Below are positions 19,174-27,790 of a stretch of 64,000 nucleotides of DNA, piece after piece. The DNA comes from Velocimicrobium porci (GTDB taxonomy: Bacteria; Bacillota; Clostridia; Lachnospirales; Lachnospiraceae): assembly GCF_009696045.1 (NCBI RefSeq), contig NZ_VUMT01000006.1, positions 62,001 to 126,000 of the forward strand, given 5' to 3'. The notes beneath the pieces are model-generated. The model searched no databases, was not told the origin of the DNA, and saw only the letters and a list, made by a program, of their open reading frames with translations. Within the stretch, counting starts at the first letter, position 1. The number at the start of each line of letters is the position of its first letter. The position numbers and the translations under genes are program-made.

Positions 19174-20502
19174 TTACTTACTTTTATCTTTTTCGTTTGT
19201 TTCGTTTTTTTCCTCAGTACATAAAATAGGAGAGTCTAGTTTCTTATAGATGACCTGGTCTTCTTTTCGGATAATTCGTTCGATTGTTTTATAGTCTTCC
19301 GATGTATATAATAATTCTCGTTTTGACAGGCAGTGACTGATGAATTTTTTAATAATATAATAAATAACAGCAAATGTAGGAACTCCGATAATCATACCAA
19401 CAATTCCAAACAGACCACCGCCTAGTAAGATAGAAAAGATAACCCAAAAAGCAGAAAGTCCGGTTGAATCACCCAGTATCGCAGGTCCTATAATATTTCC
19501 ATCAATTTGTTGAAGAATTAAAATAAAAATAACAAAATAGACACAGTGGATTGGACTTACAAATAAAATAAGCAATGCACTTGGGATTGCTCCAATATAA
19601 GGACCAAAAAATGGAATGATGTTTGTTACACCTACGATTACACTTACAAGTAAAGGATAAGGCATTTTAAAAATAGTTAGTCCAAAAAAGCATAAAATAC
19701 CTATAATAGTAGAATCAATAATTTTTCCATTGATGAAGCCACTAAAAATATGATTACTTTGTCTAAGCGTATCAATAATTGTATTTGCAGTGCGTTCTTT
19801 AAAAATGGCATACATAATCATTTTTCCCTGAGCAGCAAATCTATCTTTTTCACTTAATACATAAATTGAAACAATAATTCCAATAATTAGATTTTTTAAT
19901 ACATTTACAACACCAATTACTCCGGTTGCAAAAAAACCAATCCATGTATTTAGTTTTTCAATTAAATCGGTCTGAATCCAGTTTTCCATGTATTCAGTAC
20001 CTTTCATAATGCCCTGTTGAATATAAGGACCCAATTCCTTATTAGAGGATACTAGATTTGTTGTCCATTCTGTAAATTGTTCGATTTGACCCGGAAGCGC
20101 TTTTACAATTCCTGTTATGCTCACCATTAATTCCGGAAGAATAAAGCTTCCTAAAATATAAAGGCAAAGAATACCAATAATTAAAGCAACAAAGATACAG
20201 ATATATCTCGTGACAATCGTAGCACGTTTTGTATGTTTCATTTTTTTCTTTAAAATCGGAAGTAATTTTTCTTCAAAAAACATCATAATTGGATTTAAGA
20301 GATAAGCAATTACAAAACCATATATGATTGGCTGCAATATACTTGTAATTTTCTCAAACAGATTGGAAATTTCATCAATCCGGAACAGTAAAAAGAAAAA
20401 TGTAACACTGGCTGCAATTACTAAAAAAGCAGCGATTCCCATATATAGATAGGGTTTAATTCCCTCTTTTGTAGAAGAAGGCTGGTTGGGTTTGAGAGTC
20501 AT
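19174..20502 (-). CDS. AI-2E family transporter (YhhT/TqsA-type permease)
   Basis: The 442-residue integral membrane protein has about eight hydrophobic segments and the family hallmark regions: FGPYIGAIPSALLIL, then QQIDGNIIGPAILGDSTGLS and GIVGMIIGVPTFAVIY. Members of this family have been linked to autoinducer-2 export and to Na+/H+ antiport, so the substrate is open. I place the start at 20502. GAAAGGA precedes it at correct spacing, and an upstream in-frame ATG at 20562 overlaps the promoter -10 at 20545-20553. The charged C-terminal tail (~60 residues, rich in E/K) is cytoplasmic. It is monocistronic. Confidence 0.9.
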   Translation of the reverse strand: MTLKPNQPSSTKEGIKPYLYMGIAAFLVIAASVTFFFLLFRIDEISNLFEKITSILQPIIYGFVIAYLLNPIMMFFEEKLLPILKKKMKHTKRATIVTRYICIFVALIIGILCLYILGSFILPELMVSITGIVKALPGQIEQFTEWTTNLVSSNKELGPYIQQGIMKGTEYMENWIQTDLIEKLNTWIGFFATGVIGVVNVLKNLIIGIIVSIYVLSEKDRFAAQGKMIMYAIFKERTANTIIDTLRQSNHIFSGFINGKIIDSTIIGILCFFGLTIFKMPYPLLVSVIVGVTNIIPFFGPYIGAIPSALLILFVSPIHCVYFVIFILILQQIDGNIIGPAILGDSTGLSAFWVIFSILLGGGLFGIVGMIIGVPTFAVIYYIIKKFISHCLSKRELLYTSEDYKTIERIIRKEDQVIYKKLDSPILCTEEKNETNEKDKSK

Positions 20503-20544
20503 AATTGTCATCCTTTCTGTAATATAGCATTTCTCACAGCTACT

Positions 20545-20553
20545 ATTATAACA
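20545..20553 (-). promoter_or_regulatory. Extended -10 promoter of the AI-2E family gene
   Basis: TGTTATAAT on the minus strand (20553-20545). Its position rules out the longer reading frame start at 20562. Confidence 0.65.
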
Positions 20554-20659
20554 GATATGCAATAAATTCCTAGCAATTTTTTTAAAATGTTACAACAAAC
20601 ACAGGAATTCAATTTTTTGCATATGTTAACAGTAAAGAAAAAATTGAGGAGAGATTATT

Positions 20660-21202
20660 TTGGCATATAAAGTGACAGTGGATGCAGGTCATGGAGGGTT
20701 TGACAATGGGGCTTCATACAATGGCAGAAAAGAAAAAGATGACACATTGAGATTAGCTTTATTAGTAGGACAGATTTTAGCTGAGAATGGGATTGATGTA
20801 AACTATACAAGAACAACCGACCGTTATCAAAGTCCTTCAAGAAAAGCAGAGATTGGAAATGAGAATAATTCTGATTTGTTTGTTTCAATACACAGGAATG
20901 CTGCATATGAACCGAACGCATATCATGGGGTACAGACTTTAATATATGACAGAGGTGGGATAAAAGAAGAACTTGCGAATAATATTAATAAAGAATTAGA
21001 AAATGTGGGCTATCAAAATCTCGGAGTAGAAGAGCGTAGAAATTTGGCTGTTTTGCGTCAAACCAATATGCCAGCAGTTTTAGTTGAGGCTGGTTTTATT
21101 GATTCTGATATAGATAACAAATTATTTGATGAGAAATTTTATGAAACGGCAAATGCAATTGCAAGAGGAATTATAAGAACTGTGATGAATCAACAGACAT
21201 AG
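20660..21202 (+). CDS. N-acetylmuramoyl-L-alanine amidase (Amidase_3), no signal peptide
   Basis: The 180-residue protein is a bare zinc amidase domain that cleaves the lactyl-amide bond between MurNAc and the peptide stem. Zinc ligands are His11 (DAGHGG), Glu25 and His78 (SIHRNA), and the catalytic Glu143 is in VLVEAGFI. It starts at a TTG at 20660 behind GAGGAGAG. No in-frame ATG or signal sequence precedes it. The lack of an export signal is unusual for a chromosomal autolysin. It could act after lysis, use a holin or another export route, or act in the mother cell during sporulation. It is followed by mnmM with its own promoter. Confidence 0.92.
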   Translation: MAYKVTVDAGHGGFDNGASYNGRKEKDDTLRLALLVGQILAENGIDVNYTRTTDRYQSPSRKAEIGNENNSDLFVSIHRNAAYEPNAYHGVQTLIYDRGGIKEELANNINKELENVGYQNLGVEERRNLAVLRQTNMPAVLVEAGFIDSDIDNKLFDEKFYETANAIARGIIRTVMNQQT

Positions 21203-21220
21203 GGAGAAAATTAGATAGAA

Positions 21221-21249
21221 TTTACAATTGCTTTCGGCTGTGTTATAGT
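21221..21249 (+). promoter_or_regulatory. Promoter of mnmM
   Basis: TTTACA (21221-21226), a 17-base spacer and TATAGT (21244-21249), with TG one base before the -10. Confidence 0.6.
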
Positions 21250-21293
21250 TTTAAATGTTTGTGGAAGGTTATACGATAAAAGGAGAAAAGGCT

Positions 21294-21854
21294 ATGTCAT
21301 ATTTAATAACAGATTATGTTCATCAATTTGTGACTTCTCATATTCAAAACGGGAGTATTTGTGTTGATGCAACGGCAGGAAATGGAAATGATACGGTATT
21401 TTTATGCGAACATGCCGGAATGGACGGAAAAGTATTTGCTTTTGATATACAGGAAGCTGCGATTGAAAATACAAAAAAGAGAGTGAAAGAAAGCGGATAT
21501 CAAAATGCAGAGATTATTTTCGATAGTCATGTCAATATGAAAAAATATCTGGAAGAAAAAAGTGTAGATTGTATTTTGTTTAATTTTGGCTATTTGCCAG
21601 GTGGAAACCATGCAATCGCGACAAAAGCTTCTACAAGTATAGAAGCAATAAAAGAAGGATTGGACTGTCTAAAAAAAGATGGTATTATGGGGCTATGTAT
21701 TTATAGTGGAAAAGACAGTGGATTTGAGGAAAAAGAAGCAATTTTAAATTATTTAAAACAGATAGACAGTAAGAAATATCTTGTATTGGTTACAGAATAT
21801 TATAATCGTGTAAATCATCCACCAATTCCGGCGTTTATTATACGGTTAAAATAG
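21294..21854 (+). CDS. mnmM: tRNA-modifying methyltransferase MnmM (YtqB family)
   Basis: The 186-residue SAM-dependent methyltransferase belongs to the YtqB family (formerly 'putative rRNA methylase'). In B. subtilis this protein makes the final mnm5 group on wobble uridine of tRNA. SAM motif I is VDATAGNGNDT at ~21-31, the acidic FAFDIQ follows, and the family-specific NFGYLPGGNHAI and NHPPIPAFII motifs are both present. I chose ATG 21294 because AAAGGAG sits at the right distance; the frame extends upstream to 21255 without a ribosome binding site. It is followed by a hairpin that serves the converging gene. Confidence 0.88.
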   Translation: MSYLITDYVHQFVTSHIQNGSICVDATAGNGNDTVFLCEHAGMDGKVFAFDIQEAAIENTKKRVKESGYQNAEIIFDSHVNMKKYLEEKSVDCILFNFGYLPGGNHAIATKASTSIEAIKEGLDCLKKDGIMGLCIYSGKDSGFEEKEAILNYLKQIDSKKYLVLVTEYYNRVNHPPIPAFIIRLK

Positions 21855-21866
21855 GAAATAAAAAAG

Positions 21867-21894
21867 AAGGGAAAAGCAGTTTTGCTTTTCCCTT
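21867..21894 (-). terminator. Terminator of the converging membrane protein gene
   Basis: A perfect 11-bp stem (AAGGGAAAAGC/GCTTTTCCCTT) is followed by CTTTTTT on the minus strand. On the plus strand only an A-run follows, so it mainly terminates the minus-strand gene. Confidence 0.8.
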
Positions 21895-21910
21895 AAAAAA
21901 TAATTAGTTC

Positions 21911-23551
21911 TTATTTTAAATCAATTACAGAATTCGTATCTGTTCCTTCTGAATAAGTAAATGAAATGAAATCTCCCTCATGAAATCTTACAATTTCTAC
22001 ATGATTTGATATGTCAATATCATAGATTGGTTTTTGACCTTTTAAAATGACATAATAATGGGTTGTACCATCAATTACACATGGAGCGATTGTTTCAATT
22101 GTTCCAGAAGCTTTTTTTTCGTTACCTGATTCGCCCTGAACGGTAACATGGTTGGAGCGAAGCTGATTCTTGTAGTCTTTTTCACATTCCGTAATGGTAT
22201 CTCCAATTGCGACAATAGTATATTGTTCGATATTTACCATAGCATATTTCTTTACAAGTCCGGCACTGTCTTTTAATGCAATGAAATAGGTCGGTTCGTT
22301 TGATATGTTAAGCAAAAGCGGGAAGGTTGCAGTATAAGAAAGATTTTGAACCTTACCTTCTGCAGAAGCCATGGCCGAATATTCTTTTGCACCTGCTACA
22401 GAATAGTATCTGGTTTCAGCTGTTCTTTGGTTCATTAAAACAAATCCAACTAAAGATTCGTCACTAACAACGCTTGTGACACCTGTATATACCCAGACAT
22501 CATCTTCTAAGGCAATATAATTGTAACCTTCTGTTGTCTGAAGACAATCCTTCTGGCTTAAAACAGAGTTTAAAAATCCATGTTTTAGTGTACCATAATA
22601 ATTGTAATAGGATGTTAAAAGCTCTGCAGAATATACCCGGTCAACCCACGAAGGTACCTCGTCTATTTTGTAATTTGCAATTTCTCCGTTTACTGCATTG
22701 ACAATGACAACATTTTTGATTGTCTGACCACCAAACAGACCGATTGTATAGTCTTTTACAGGACAAATCCAGTAAGGGGTTCCGTTTTCATCGATTTCAA
22801 AATTGATTGTATCAAAAATATAAGTTGGAAAATGAAAACGAAGATAGCGGTAAATATAACGACTAAAATGCTCCGACTCAGAATATTTTATTCCTTCTGA
22901 TAATTTTACACATTCGGCATTTTGGGTTGTCATATCAATTTTAATATAGGCTGGTAAACCTTTTGAACGATTGGTAAACCATTTGAGTAAGTTTGCATAT
23001 TTAAGCGGGGTTACTCGAGCTGGTTTATCATTCAGATTAATCTGTGCATAATTATCTGCAACTTCAAATTGGGATACATATTCCATCATGCTTCCCATTT
23101 TCCGTGAGCCTAAAAGAGCGGCAGAATCTTTATCTAATAAAGGAATTTCATTATACGAGATTTGCTCGATGTCTTCTGAAAAGTTGCGTTCTTTTAGTTG
23201 AATTAATTCACGATATTTTTTTGCATTTATAATTGGCGAAGAAAGCAGGCTTCCAACAATGAAAACAACGATAAAAATAAGTGTAATAATTGCACTGGCT
23301 CGAAATAATTTGTTGGAATGAATTTGTGCAGGAATTTCTTCCTTTCTTGCGGAGCCGATTATTTTTTCTGTTCGATTTCGATTACCAAATAAGAATGTCA
23401 AAAACGTTGTGACAACTAAAATTGCAAAAATGAAGAACCAGAAGTCAACCGAATGAATATTGACTGCCGGCAGATAAATATAGTAGCTGACAGCACCAAT
23501 AATCAATAAACAAATAAGTGGAATAAGAATCCATTTTGCCTTTTTTTTCAT
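21911..23551 (-). CDS. Membrane protein of unknown function with large extracytoplasmic domain
   Basis: The 546-residue protein has three hydrophobic segments near the N-terminus (~7-29, ~36-56, ~82-104). A ~440-residue, mostly beta-type domain follows, probably outside the membrane. Within it, two segments resemble PepSY-like or inhibitor-like repeats (PYWICPVKDYTIGLFGG then VIVNAVNGEI; and FIALKDSAGLVKKYAMVN). I see no catalytic motif. Similar Lachnospiraceae proteins may carry loose 'CvpA' labels, but I cannot support a function. The start follows GAGGAGG, and it has its own promoter and terminator. It is divergent from rimO. Confidence 0.8.
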   Translation of the reverse strand: MKKKAKWILIPLICLLIIGAVSYYIYLPAVNIHSVDFWFFIFAILVVTTFLTFLFGNRNRTEKIIGSARKEEIPAQIHSNKLFRASAIITLIFIVVFIVGSLLSSPIINAKKYRELIQLKERNFSEDIEQISYNEIPLLDKDSAALLGSRKMGSMMEYVSQFEVADNYAQINLNDKPARVTPLKYANLLKWFTNRSKGLPAYIKIDMTTQNAECVKLSEGIKYSESEHFSRYIYRYLRFHFPTYIFDTINFEIDENGTPYWICPVKDYTIGLFGGQTIKNVVIVNAVNGEIANYKIDEVPSWVDRVYSAELLTSYYNYYGTLKHGFLNSVLSQKDCLQTTEGYNYIALEDDVWVYTGVTSVVSDESLVGFVLMNQRTAETRYYSVAGAKEYSAMASAEGKVQNLSYTATFPLLLNISNEPTYFIALKDSAGLVKKYAMVNIEQYTIVAIGDTITECEKDYKNQLRSNHVTVQGESGNEKKASGTIETIAPCVIDGTTHYYVILKGQKPIYDIDISNHVEIVRFHEGDFISFTYSEGTDTNSVIDLK

Positions 23552-23580
23552 AAAATTACCTCCTCTTTGAATCTTTGCTA

Positions 23581-23608
23581 ATCATAACATAAAAAGTTTG
23601 GAAATCAA
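23581..23608 (-). promoter_or_regulatory. Promoter of the unknown membrane protein gene
   Basis: On the minus strand: TTGATT (23608-23603), a 16-base spacer and TATGAT (23586-23581), preceded by TG to give an extended -10. Confidence 0.6.
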
Positions 23609-23721
23609 AGAGAAATTTGTGTAAATATTTCATAAATTTTGTGAACTATTTATTTGGGTGTTTCTTTTTCTCCAAAAAACTGATAAAATAAAATTGAAAT
23701 TGTAGAAAGGTCGGTAACAAA

Positions 23722-25050
23722 ATGAAAATATTATTTATATCCTTAGGCTGTGACAAAAACTTAGTGGACAGTGAAGTAATGCTGGGATTGTTAAGAGAGC
23801 ATAATTTTGAATTAACGAATGACGAAACAGAGGCAGATATTATAGTTGTGAATACTTGCTGTTTTATTAATGATGCAAAGGAAGAAAGCATTGATACAAT
23901 TTTAGAAATGGCAGAGTTAAAGAAGACAGGTAAGTTAAAAGCATTAATCGCAACAGGATGCCTGGCACAGCGTTATCGGGAAGAAATAAAGAAAGAAATA
24001 CCGGAAGTAGATGCAATTGTTGGTACAACCGGTTATGAAAAAATAGCAGAAGTAATAGAAGAAGTGCTAAAGGGAGTTAAGGCAGAAAGTTTTGAAGAGA
24101 TTGATTATCTCCCAAAAAAAGGACATGCAGAGAGGGTTAATACAACCGGAGGCTATTATTCTTATCTAAAAATAGCAGAAGGCTGTGACAAGTTCTGTAC
24201 GTATTGTATTATTCCGCATATTCGTGGAAAATACAGAAGTGTCCCAATGGAGGAACTGCTAGAAGAGGCATCAATGCTTGCTTTAAGCGGGGTGAAAGAG
24301 TTAATTTTAGTTGCGCAGGAGACGACACTTTACGGAACTGACTTATATGGTGAAAAGAAACTTCCTGAGCTTTTGAAAAATTTGTGTAAGATTTCAGGAC
24401 TTCAATGGATTCGAATTTTATATTGTTATCCAGAGGAGATTACAGATGAGCTTGTTCAGGTAATGAAAAAGGAGGAAAAAGTCTGTAACTACTTAGATAT
24501 GCCAATCCAGCATTGTTCGAATCATATGTTAAAGACAATGGGAAGAAAGACGAATAAACAAGAACTAGTAGAACGGATTACAATGCTTCGAAAAGAAATC
24601 CCTGATATTACGCTTCGAACTACATTAATTAGTGGATTCCCGGGTGAAACCGAAGAGGATCATGAGGAACTGAAAGAGTTTGTGGAAAATATGAAATTTG
24701 ATCGACTGGGTGTATTCACTTATTCACCGGAAGAGGGAACTCCGGCTGCGAAAATGGAACAGCAGATTGATGAAGAGGTAAAGGTAAAAAGACAAGGTGA
24801 AATTATGGAACTTCAGCAAAAGATTGCTTTTGAAAAAGCAAAGGAGGTTCCAGGCACAAAATTAAAGGTAATGATTGAAGGTAAATTGCCGGAAGATAAT
24901 GTGTATATTGGAAGGACTTATAAAGATGCCCCTAATGTTGACGGATATATTTTTGTAGAATCGCGTTTAGAACTTTTATCAGGTGATATGGTAGATGTCT
25001 ATGTAACGGGAGCAAAAGACTATGATTTAATTGGAGAAGTGATAGAATAA
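23722..25050 (+). CDS. rimO: Ribosomal protein uS12 methylthiotransferase RimO
   Basis: The 442-residue radical-SAM enzyme adds a methylthio group to the conserved aspartate of ribosomal protein S12. The N-terminal UPF0004 domain carries Cys10, Cys46 and Cys80 for the auxiliary cluster. The radical-SAM motif CDKFCTYC supplies Cys155, Cys159 and Cys162. A TRAM domain at ~375-440 (GTKLKVMIEG, DGYIFVES) completes the protein. The start MKILFISLGCDKNLVDSE is typical. It is followed by pgsA after 12 bases, a common clostridial pairing. Confidence 0.96.
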   Translation: MKILFISLGCDKNLVDSEVMLGLLREHNFELTNDETEADIIVVNTCCFINDAKEESIDTILEMAELKKTGKLKALIATGCLAQRYREEIKKEIPEVDAIVGTTGYEKIAEVIEEVLKGVKAESFEEIDYLPKKGHAERVNTTGGYYSYLKIAEGCDKFCTYCIIPHIRGKYRSVPMEELLEEASMLALSGVKELILVAQETTLYGTDLYGEKKLPELLKNLCKISGLQWIRILYCYPEEITDELVQVMKKEEKVCNYLDMPIQHCSNHMLKTMGRKTNKQELVERITMLRKEIPDITLRTTLISGFPGETEEDHEELKEFVENMKFDRLGVFTYSPEEGTPAAKMEQQIDEEVKVKRQGEIMELQQKIAFEKAKEVPGTKLKVMIEGKLPEDNVYIGRTYKDAPNVDGYIFVESRLELLSGDMVDVYVTGAKDYDLIGEVIE

Positions 25051-25062
25051 GGAGGGTATAAT

Positions 25063-25608
25063 ATGAACTTGCCGAATCGACTTACACTTATAAGAGTCTG
25101 TATGATACCTATTTTTGTGTTTTTTATGCTGACAGATTATGTACCATACTCTAAATGGTTTGCGGTGATTATTTTTATTATTGCTTCTTTAACTGATTTA
25201 CTAGACGGAAAAATTGCCAGACGTTACAATTTGGTTACTAATTTTGGAAAATTTATGGATCCTTTGGCAGATAAGCTGTTAGTCTGCTCTGCACTGATTT
25301 GTTTTGTCGATTTAAAATTGATATCGGCATGGATTATAATCGTAATTATCAGCAGAGAATTTATTATCAGTGGTTTTCGTCTGATTGCCTCTGATAACGG
25401 AGTTGTGATTGCAGCCGGCTATTGGGGAAAATTAAAAACAGTATCACAGATGATTATGTCTATTCTATTGATTATCCATATAGAACATCCGGTTTATCAG
25501 ATAGTAGAACAAATATTTATTTATTTGTCCTTATTATTAACGGTTATTTCACTTGTAGATTATTTATATAAAAATAAACAGGTACTGAGTACAAAAAATC
25601 AGAAATAA
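25063..25608 (+). CDS. pgsA: CDP-diacylglycerol-glycerol-3-phosphate 3-phosphatidyltransferase
   Basis: The 181-residue membrane enzyme makes phosphatidylglycerol phosphate, the first committed step to phosphatidylglycerol. The CDP-alcohol phosphatidyltransferase motif D-G-x2-A-R-x8-G-x3-D-x3-D is complete at residues 48-70. The N-terminus MNLPNRLTLIR is typical, and about five hydrophobic segments are present. It lies 12 bases after rimO behind AGGAGG and is probably cotranscribed with it. Confidence 0.95.
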   Translation: MNLPNRLTLIRVCMIPIFVFFMLTDYVPYSKWFAVIIFIIASLTDLLDGKIARRYNLVTNFGKFMDPLADKLLVCSALICFVDLKLISAWIIIVIISREFIISGFRLIASDNGVVIAAGYWGKLKTVSQMIMSILLIIHIEHPVYQIVEQIFIYLSLLLTVISLVDYLYKNKQVLSTKNQK

Positions 25609-25642
25609 CAGTTAATTGTGAGAATACAGGGAAAGGAGATAC

Positions 25643-25690
25643 GTGCATCTGCCCTTTCTTTATAATAATATGATTTGGGCAGTATCGTAA
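25643..25690 (+). CDS. Candidate 15-residue leader peptide before cinA
   Basis: A GTG at 25643 is preceded by AAAGGAG at ideal spacing and opens a 15-codon frame (MHLPFLYNNMIWAVS) that ends at TAA 25688-25690. The stop is only 27 bases before the cinA start used here, and cinA itself has only a weak ribosome binding site. The frame also contains a CTGCCC/GGGCAG stem. Translational coupling is a reasonable inference. It may equally be a chance frame behind a vestigial ribosome binding site. Confidence 0.4.
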   Translation: MHLPFLYNNMIWAVS

Positions 25691-25717
25691 GTTACTACGA
25701 TATGCATGAAAGTTGAT

Positions 25718-26959
25718 ATGATTGTAGAATTAATTAGTGTTGGAACGGAACTTTTGATGGGGAATATTATAAATACAAATGCGGCATATCTATCACAAAA
25801 ATGTGCAGGACTTGGTCTTTCTCTTTATACACAGACTGTTGTCGGCGATAATGAAAAGCGTTTGCGTACAGCGTTAGAATGTGCCTTGGAACGTTCAGAT
25901 ATCGTTATTTTAACAGGCGGATTAGGTCCTACAAAAGATGATTTAACGAAAGAGGTTGTGGCTTCTACTTTGGAGAAACAATTGATTTGTGATGCCAGAA
26001 CAAAAGAAAGAATCGTTTCGTATTTTGATGGAAGAGAAGACAGGCAGGTTATAACAGAAAATAATTGGAAGCAGGCAGATGTAATAGAAGGTGCCAGAAT
26101 TTTAGATAATGACAATGGAACAGCGCCTGGATTTATTGTTGAAACAGAGGATGATAAACATGTTATATTAATGCCGGGACCTCCAAATGAAATGAATCCA
26201 ATGTTTGATAAATATGTCGTTCCATATCTTTTGAACTTAACGAGCCAAGTGTTATATTCTGAGATGGTGAAGGTATGTGGAATTGGCGAGAGCAGGGCAG
26301 AAACGATGATATTGGATTTAATTGAAAAACAGAGTAATCCAACCATTGCACCTTATGCAAAAACTTCAGAAGTTCATTTTCGCATCACAGCAAGTGGCAC
26401 AAGTTTAGAAGAAGCAAAAAAATTAGTGAAACCAGTTGTAAGAGAGCTAAGAGAACGATTTGGAGATTCTATTTATACAACAAATGAACAGGAAACATTA
26501 GAGGAAAAGGTTGTAAGTATGTTGCTTGAAAGAAATATGACAATTACAACTGCGGAGTCTTTGACTGGAGGATTACTTGCAGGAAAACTTGTTAATGTTC
26601 CGGGTGCATCTGCCGTATTTGATGAAGGACTGATTACCTATTCTAACCGTGCAAAACAAAAACAGCTTCATGTGTCGAAAGAAACACTCAAAACTTATGG
26701 TGCTGTTAGTGAACAGACTGCTTATGAAATGGCAAAAGGAGCATTGGAAGTTACACAGTCAGATGTTTCAATTGCTGTGACTGGTCTTGCCGGACCAGAT
26801 GGGGGAACAGATGAAAAGCCAATTGGACTTGTATATATTGGCTGCTGTGTTGATGGAAATGTGACGGTAGAAAAGTATAATTTTAAAGGAAACAGACAAA
26901 AAATCAGGGATAATACAGTAATTATGGCATTAGATTTAGTAAGACGTTGTATTTTATAA
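25718..26959 (+). CDS. cinA: CinA-family protein: nicotinamide-nucleotide amidase / MoCF-like domain
   Basis: The 413-residue protein has an N-terminal MoCF/COG1058 domain (~1-170, ELISVGTELLMGNI and LTGGLGPTKDDLTKE) and a C-terminal CinA domain (~255-410, TTAESLTGGLLAGKL and AVTGLAGPDGGT). The C-terminal domain deamidates NMN in pyridine nucleotide recycling; the N-terminal one has ADP-ribose pyrophosphatase activity in some bacteria. The classic neighbours pgsA-cinA-recA are split here: recA is 16 kb away. The start is uncertain. ATG 25718 gives the usual family N-terminus but has only GAAAG upstream; ATG 25706 is in frame with no ribosome binding site. Confidence 0.93.
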   Translation: MIVELISVGTELLMGNIINTNAAYLSQKCAGLGLSLYTQTVVGDNEKRLRTALECALERSDIVILTGGLGPTKDDLTKEVVASTLEKQLICDARTKERIVSYFDGREDRQVITENNWKQADVIEGARILDNDNGTAPGFIVETEDDKHVILMPGPPNEMNPMFDKYVVPYLLNLTSQVLYSEMVKVCGIGESRAETMILDLIEKQSNPTIAPYAKTSEVHFRITASGTSLEEAKKLVKPVVRELRERFGDSIYTTNEQETLEEKVVSMLLERNMTITTAESLTGGLLAGKLVNVPGASAVFDEGLITYSNRAKQKQLHVSKETLKTYGAVSEQTAYEMAKGALEVTQSDVSIAVTGLAGPDGGTDEKPIGLVYIGCCVDGNVTVEKYNFKGNRQKIRDNTVIMALDLVRRCIL

Positions 26960-26964
26960 AAAGA

Positions 26965-27039
26965 GGGTAAAAAATTTCTTTGCATTGTTAAAAAAAGAAA
27001 ATTTTTACCATAGATTTGACATAAGTTTGTTCTATGGTA
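26965..27039 (+). promoter_or_regulatory. Two overlapping inverted repeats before the GerMN gene
   Basis: A first imperfect ~15-bp repeat pairs GGTAAAAA (26965-26972) and the following bases with TTTTTACC (27002-27009). A second, perfect 9-bp repeat pairs TACCATAGA (27006-27014) with TCTATGGTA (27031-27039). They share the bases TACC and cannot form together. The first may be the cinA terminator without a proper T-run. The second spans a TTGACA sequence (27016-27021). Confidence 0.4.
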
Positions 27040-27067
27040 GGCGTAAAGAATGCAAAGGAGTGATAAA

Positions 27068-27664
27068 GTGAAAATAAAAAATAAGAAAATAGGCATTGTA
27101 TTTTTTCTTTTGGTGTTTTGTTTTATGCTGACAGCATGTGATAATAAAGAAACAAATGTAGAAACGGAAAAAATAGAGCCAGCCAAAACAGAGGAATCTC
27201 AAAATTCGTCTGATCATAAAACAAAAGAAGATGAAAAAGAAGCCAATCCTACAGAAAAGCCAGAGGTTACAAAAACTCCGGAAGAGGAAGGAAAAAGCAT
27301 TACTATTTATAGCATCAATGACGAGTCTTTGGAAAGTGAACAGACTAAAGTTCAGATAAAGGGAGAAATTACAGCAAAAGTAATTGTTGATGCTGTAGTA
27401 AAAGCGTTTGAAGAACATTCCCTAGAAATAGGAATTGATTCTGTAGAGCAGGAAGGAGCTAATGTTGTAGTAAGCTTTTTGTATAGCAAAGCACCATTAT
27501 CCCAAGTTGGTTCAACTGTAGAAGAAACGATATTAAATAGTGTTGCCGACAGCTTAATTGATAATCTTCCGGATTGCAAAGGAGTTATTTTCAGGGCAGA
27601 AGGTGGGGCATATGAAAGTGGTCATTTTGCATTTGGAAAAGATGAATTATATGTGAAAGAATAA
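27068..27664 (+). CDS. GerMN-domain lipoprotein
   Basis: The 198-residue product begins with a lipoprotein signal (KIGIVFFLLVFCFMLTAC) whose lipobox cysteine is at ~26. A disordered E/K/T/P-rich stretch follows (~27-80), and then a GerMN domain (~80-195; ITIYSINDESLE, VVSFLYSKAPLSQVGSTVEETIL). GerMN occurs in GerM, which is needed at the engulfing septum in Bacillus sporulation, and in vegetative lipoproteins. I placed the start at GTG 27068 because AAAGGAG lies eight bases before it; an in-frame ATG at 27050 lies upstream of that site. The gene is closed by a terminator. A role in sporulation is possible but not shown. Confidence 0.8.
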   Translation: MKIKNKKIGIVFFLLVFCFMLTACDNKETNVETEKIEPAKTEESQNSSDHKTKEDEKEANPTEKPEVTKTPEEEGKSITIYSINDESLESEQTKVQIKGEITAKVIVDAVVKAFEEHSLEIGIDSVEQEGANVVVSFLYSKAPLSQVGSTVEETILNSVADSLIDNLPDCKGVIFRAEGGAYESGHFAFGKDELYVKE

Positions 27665-27669
27665 CAGAC

Positions 27670-27712
27670 TATCTCAAGGTGGTACAAGTAGAGCTACCTT
27701 GAGATAATTTAG
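27670..27712 (+). terminator. Rho-independent terminator
   Basis: A perfect 11-bp stem (TATCTCAAGGT/ACCTTGAGATA, 27670-27680 with 27696-27706) is followed by the T-rich ATTTAGTTTT. Confidence 0.7.
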
Positions 27713-27790
27713 TTTTATTACTGAGAATCATTTGAAACAAATTTTTAACAAGAGCGATAAAAAAAGGAATAGAAACAGAGAGGATATAAG

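Noticed and set aside
20503-20562. Longer N-terminus for the AI-2E family permease
   Set aside because: The region contains the extended -10 promoter, so transcription begins downstream of that start.
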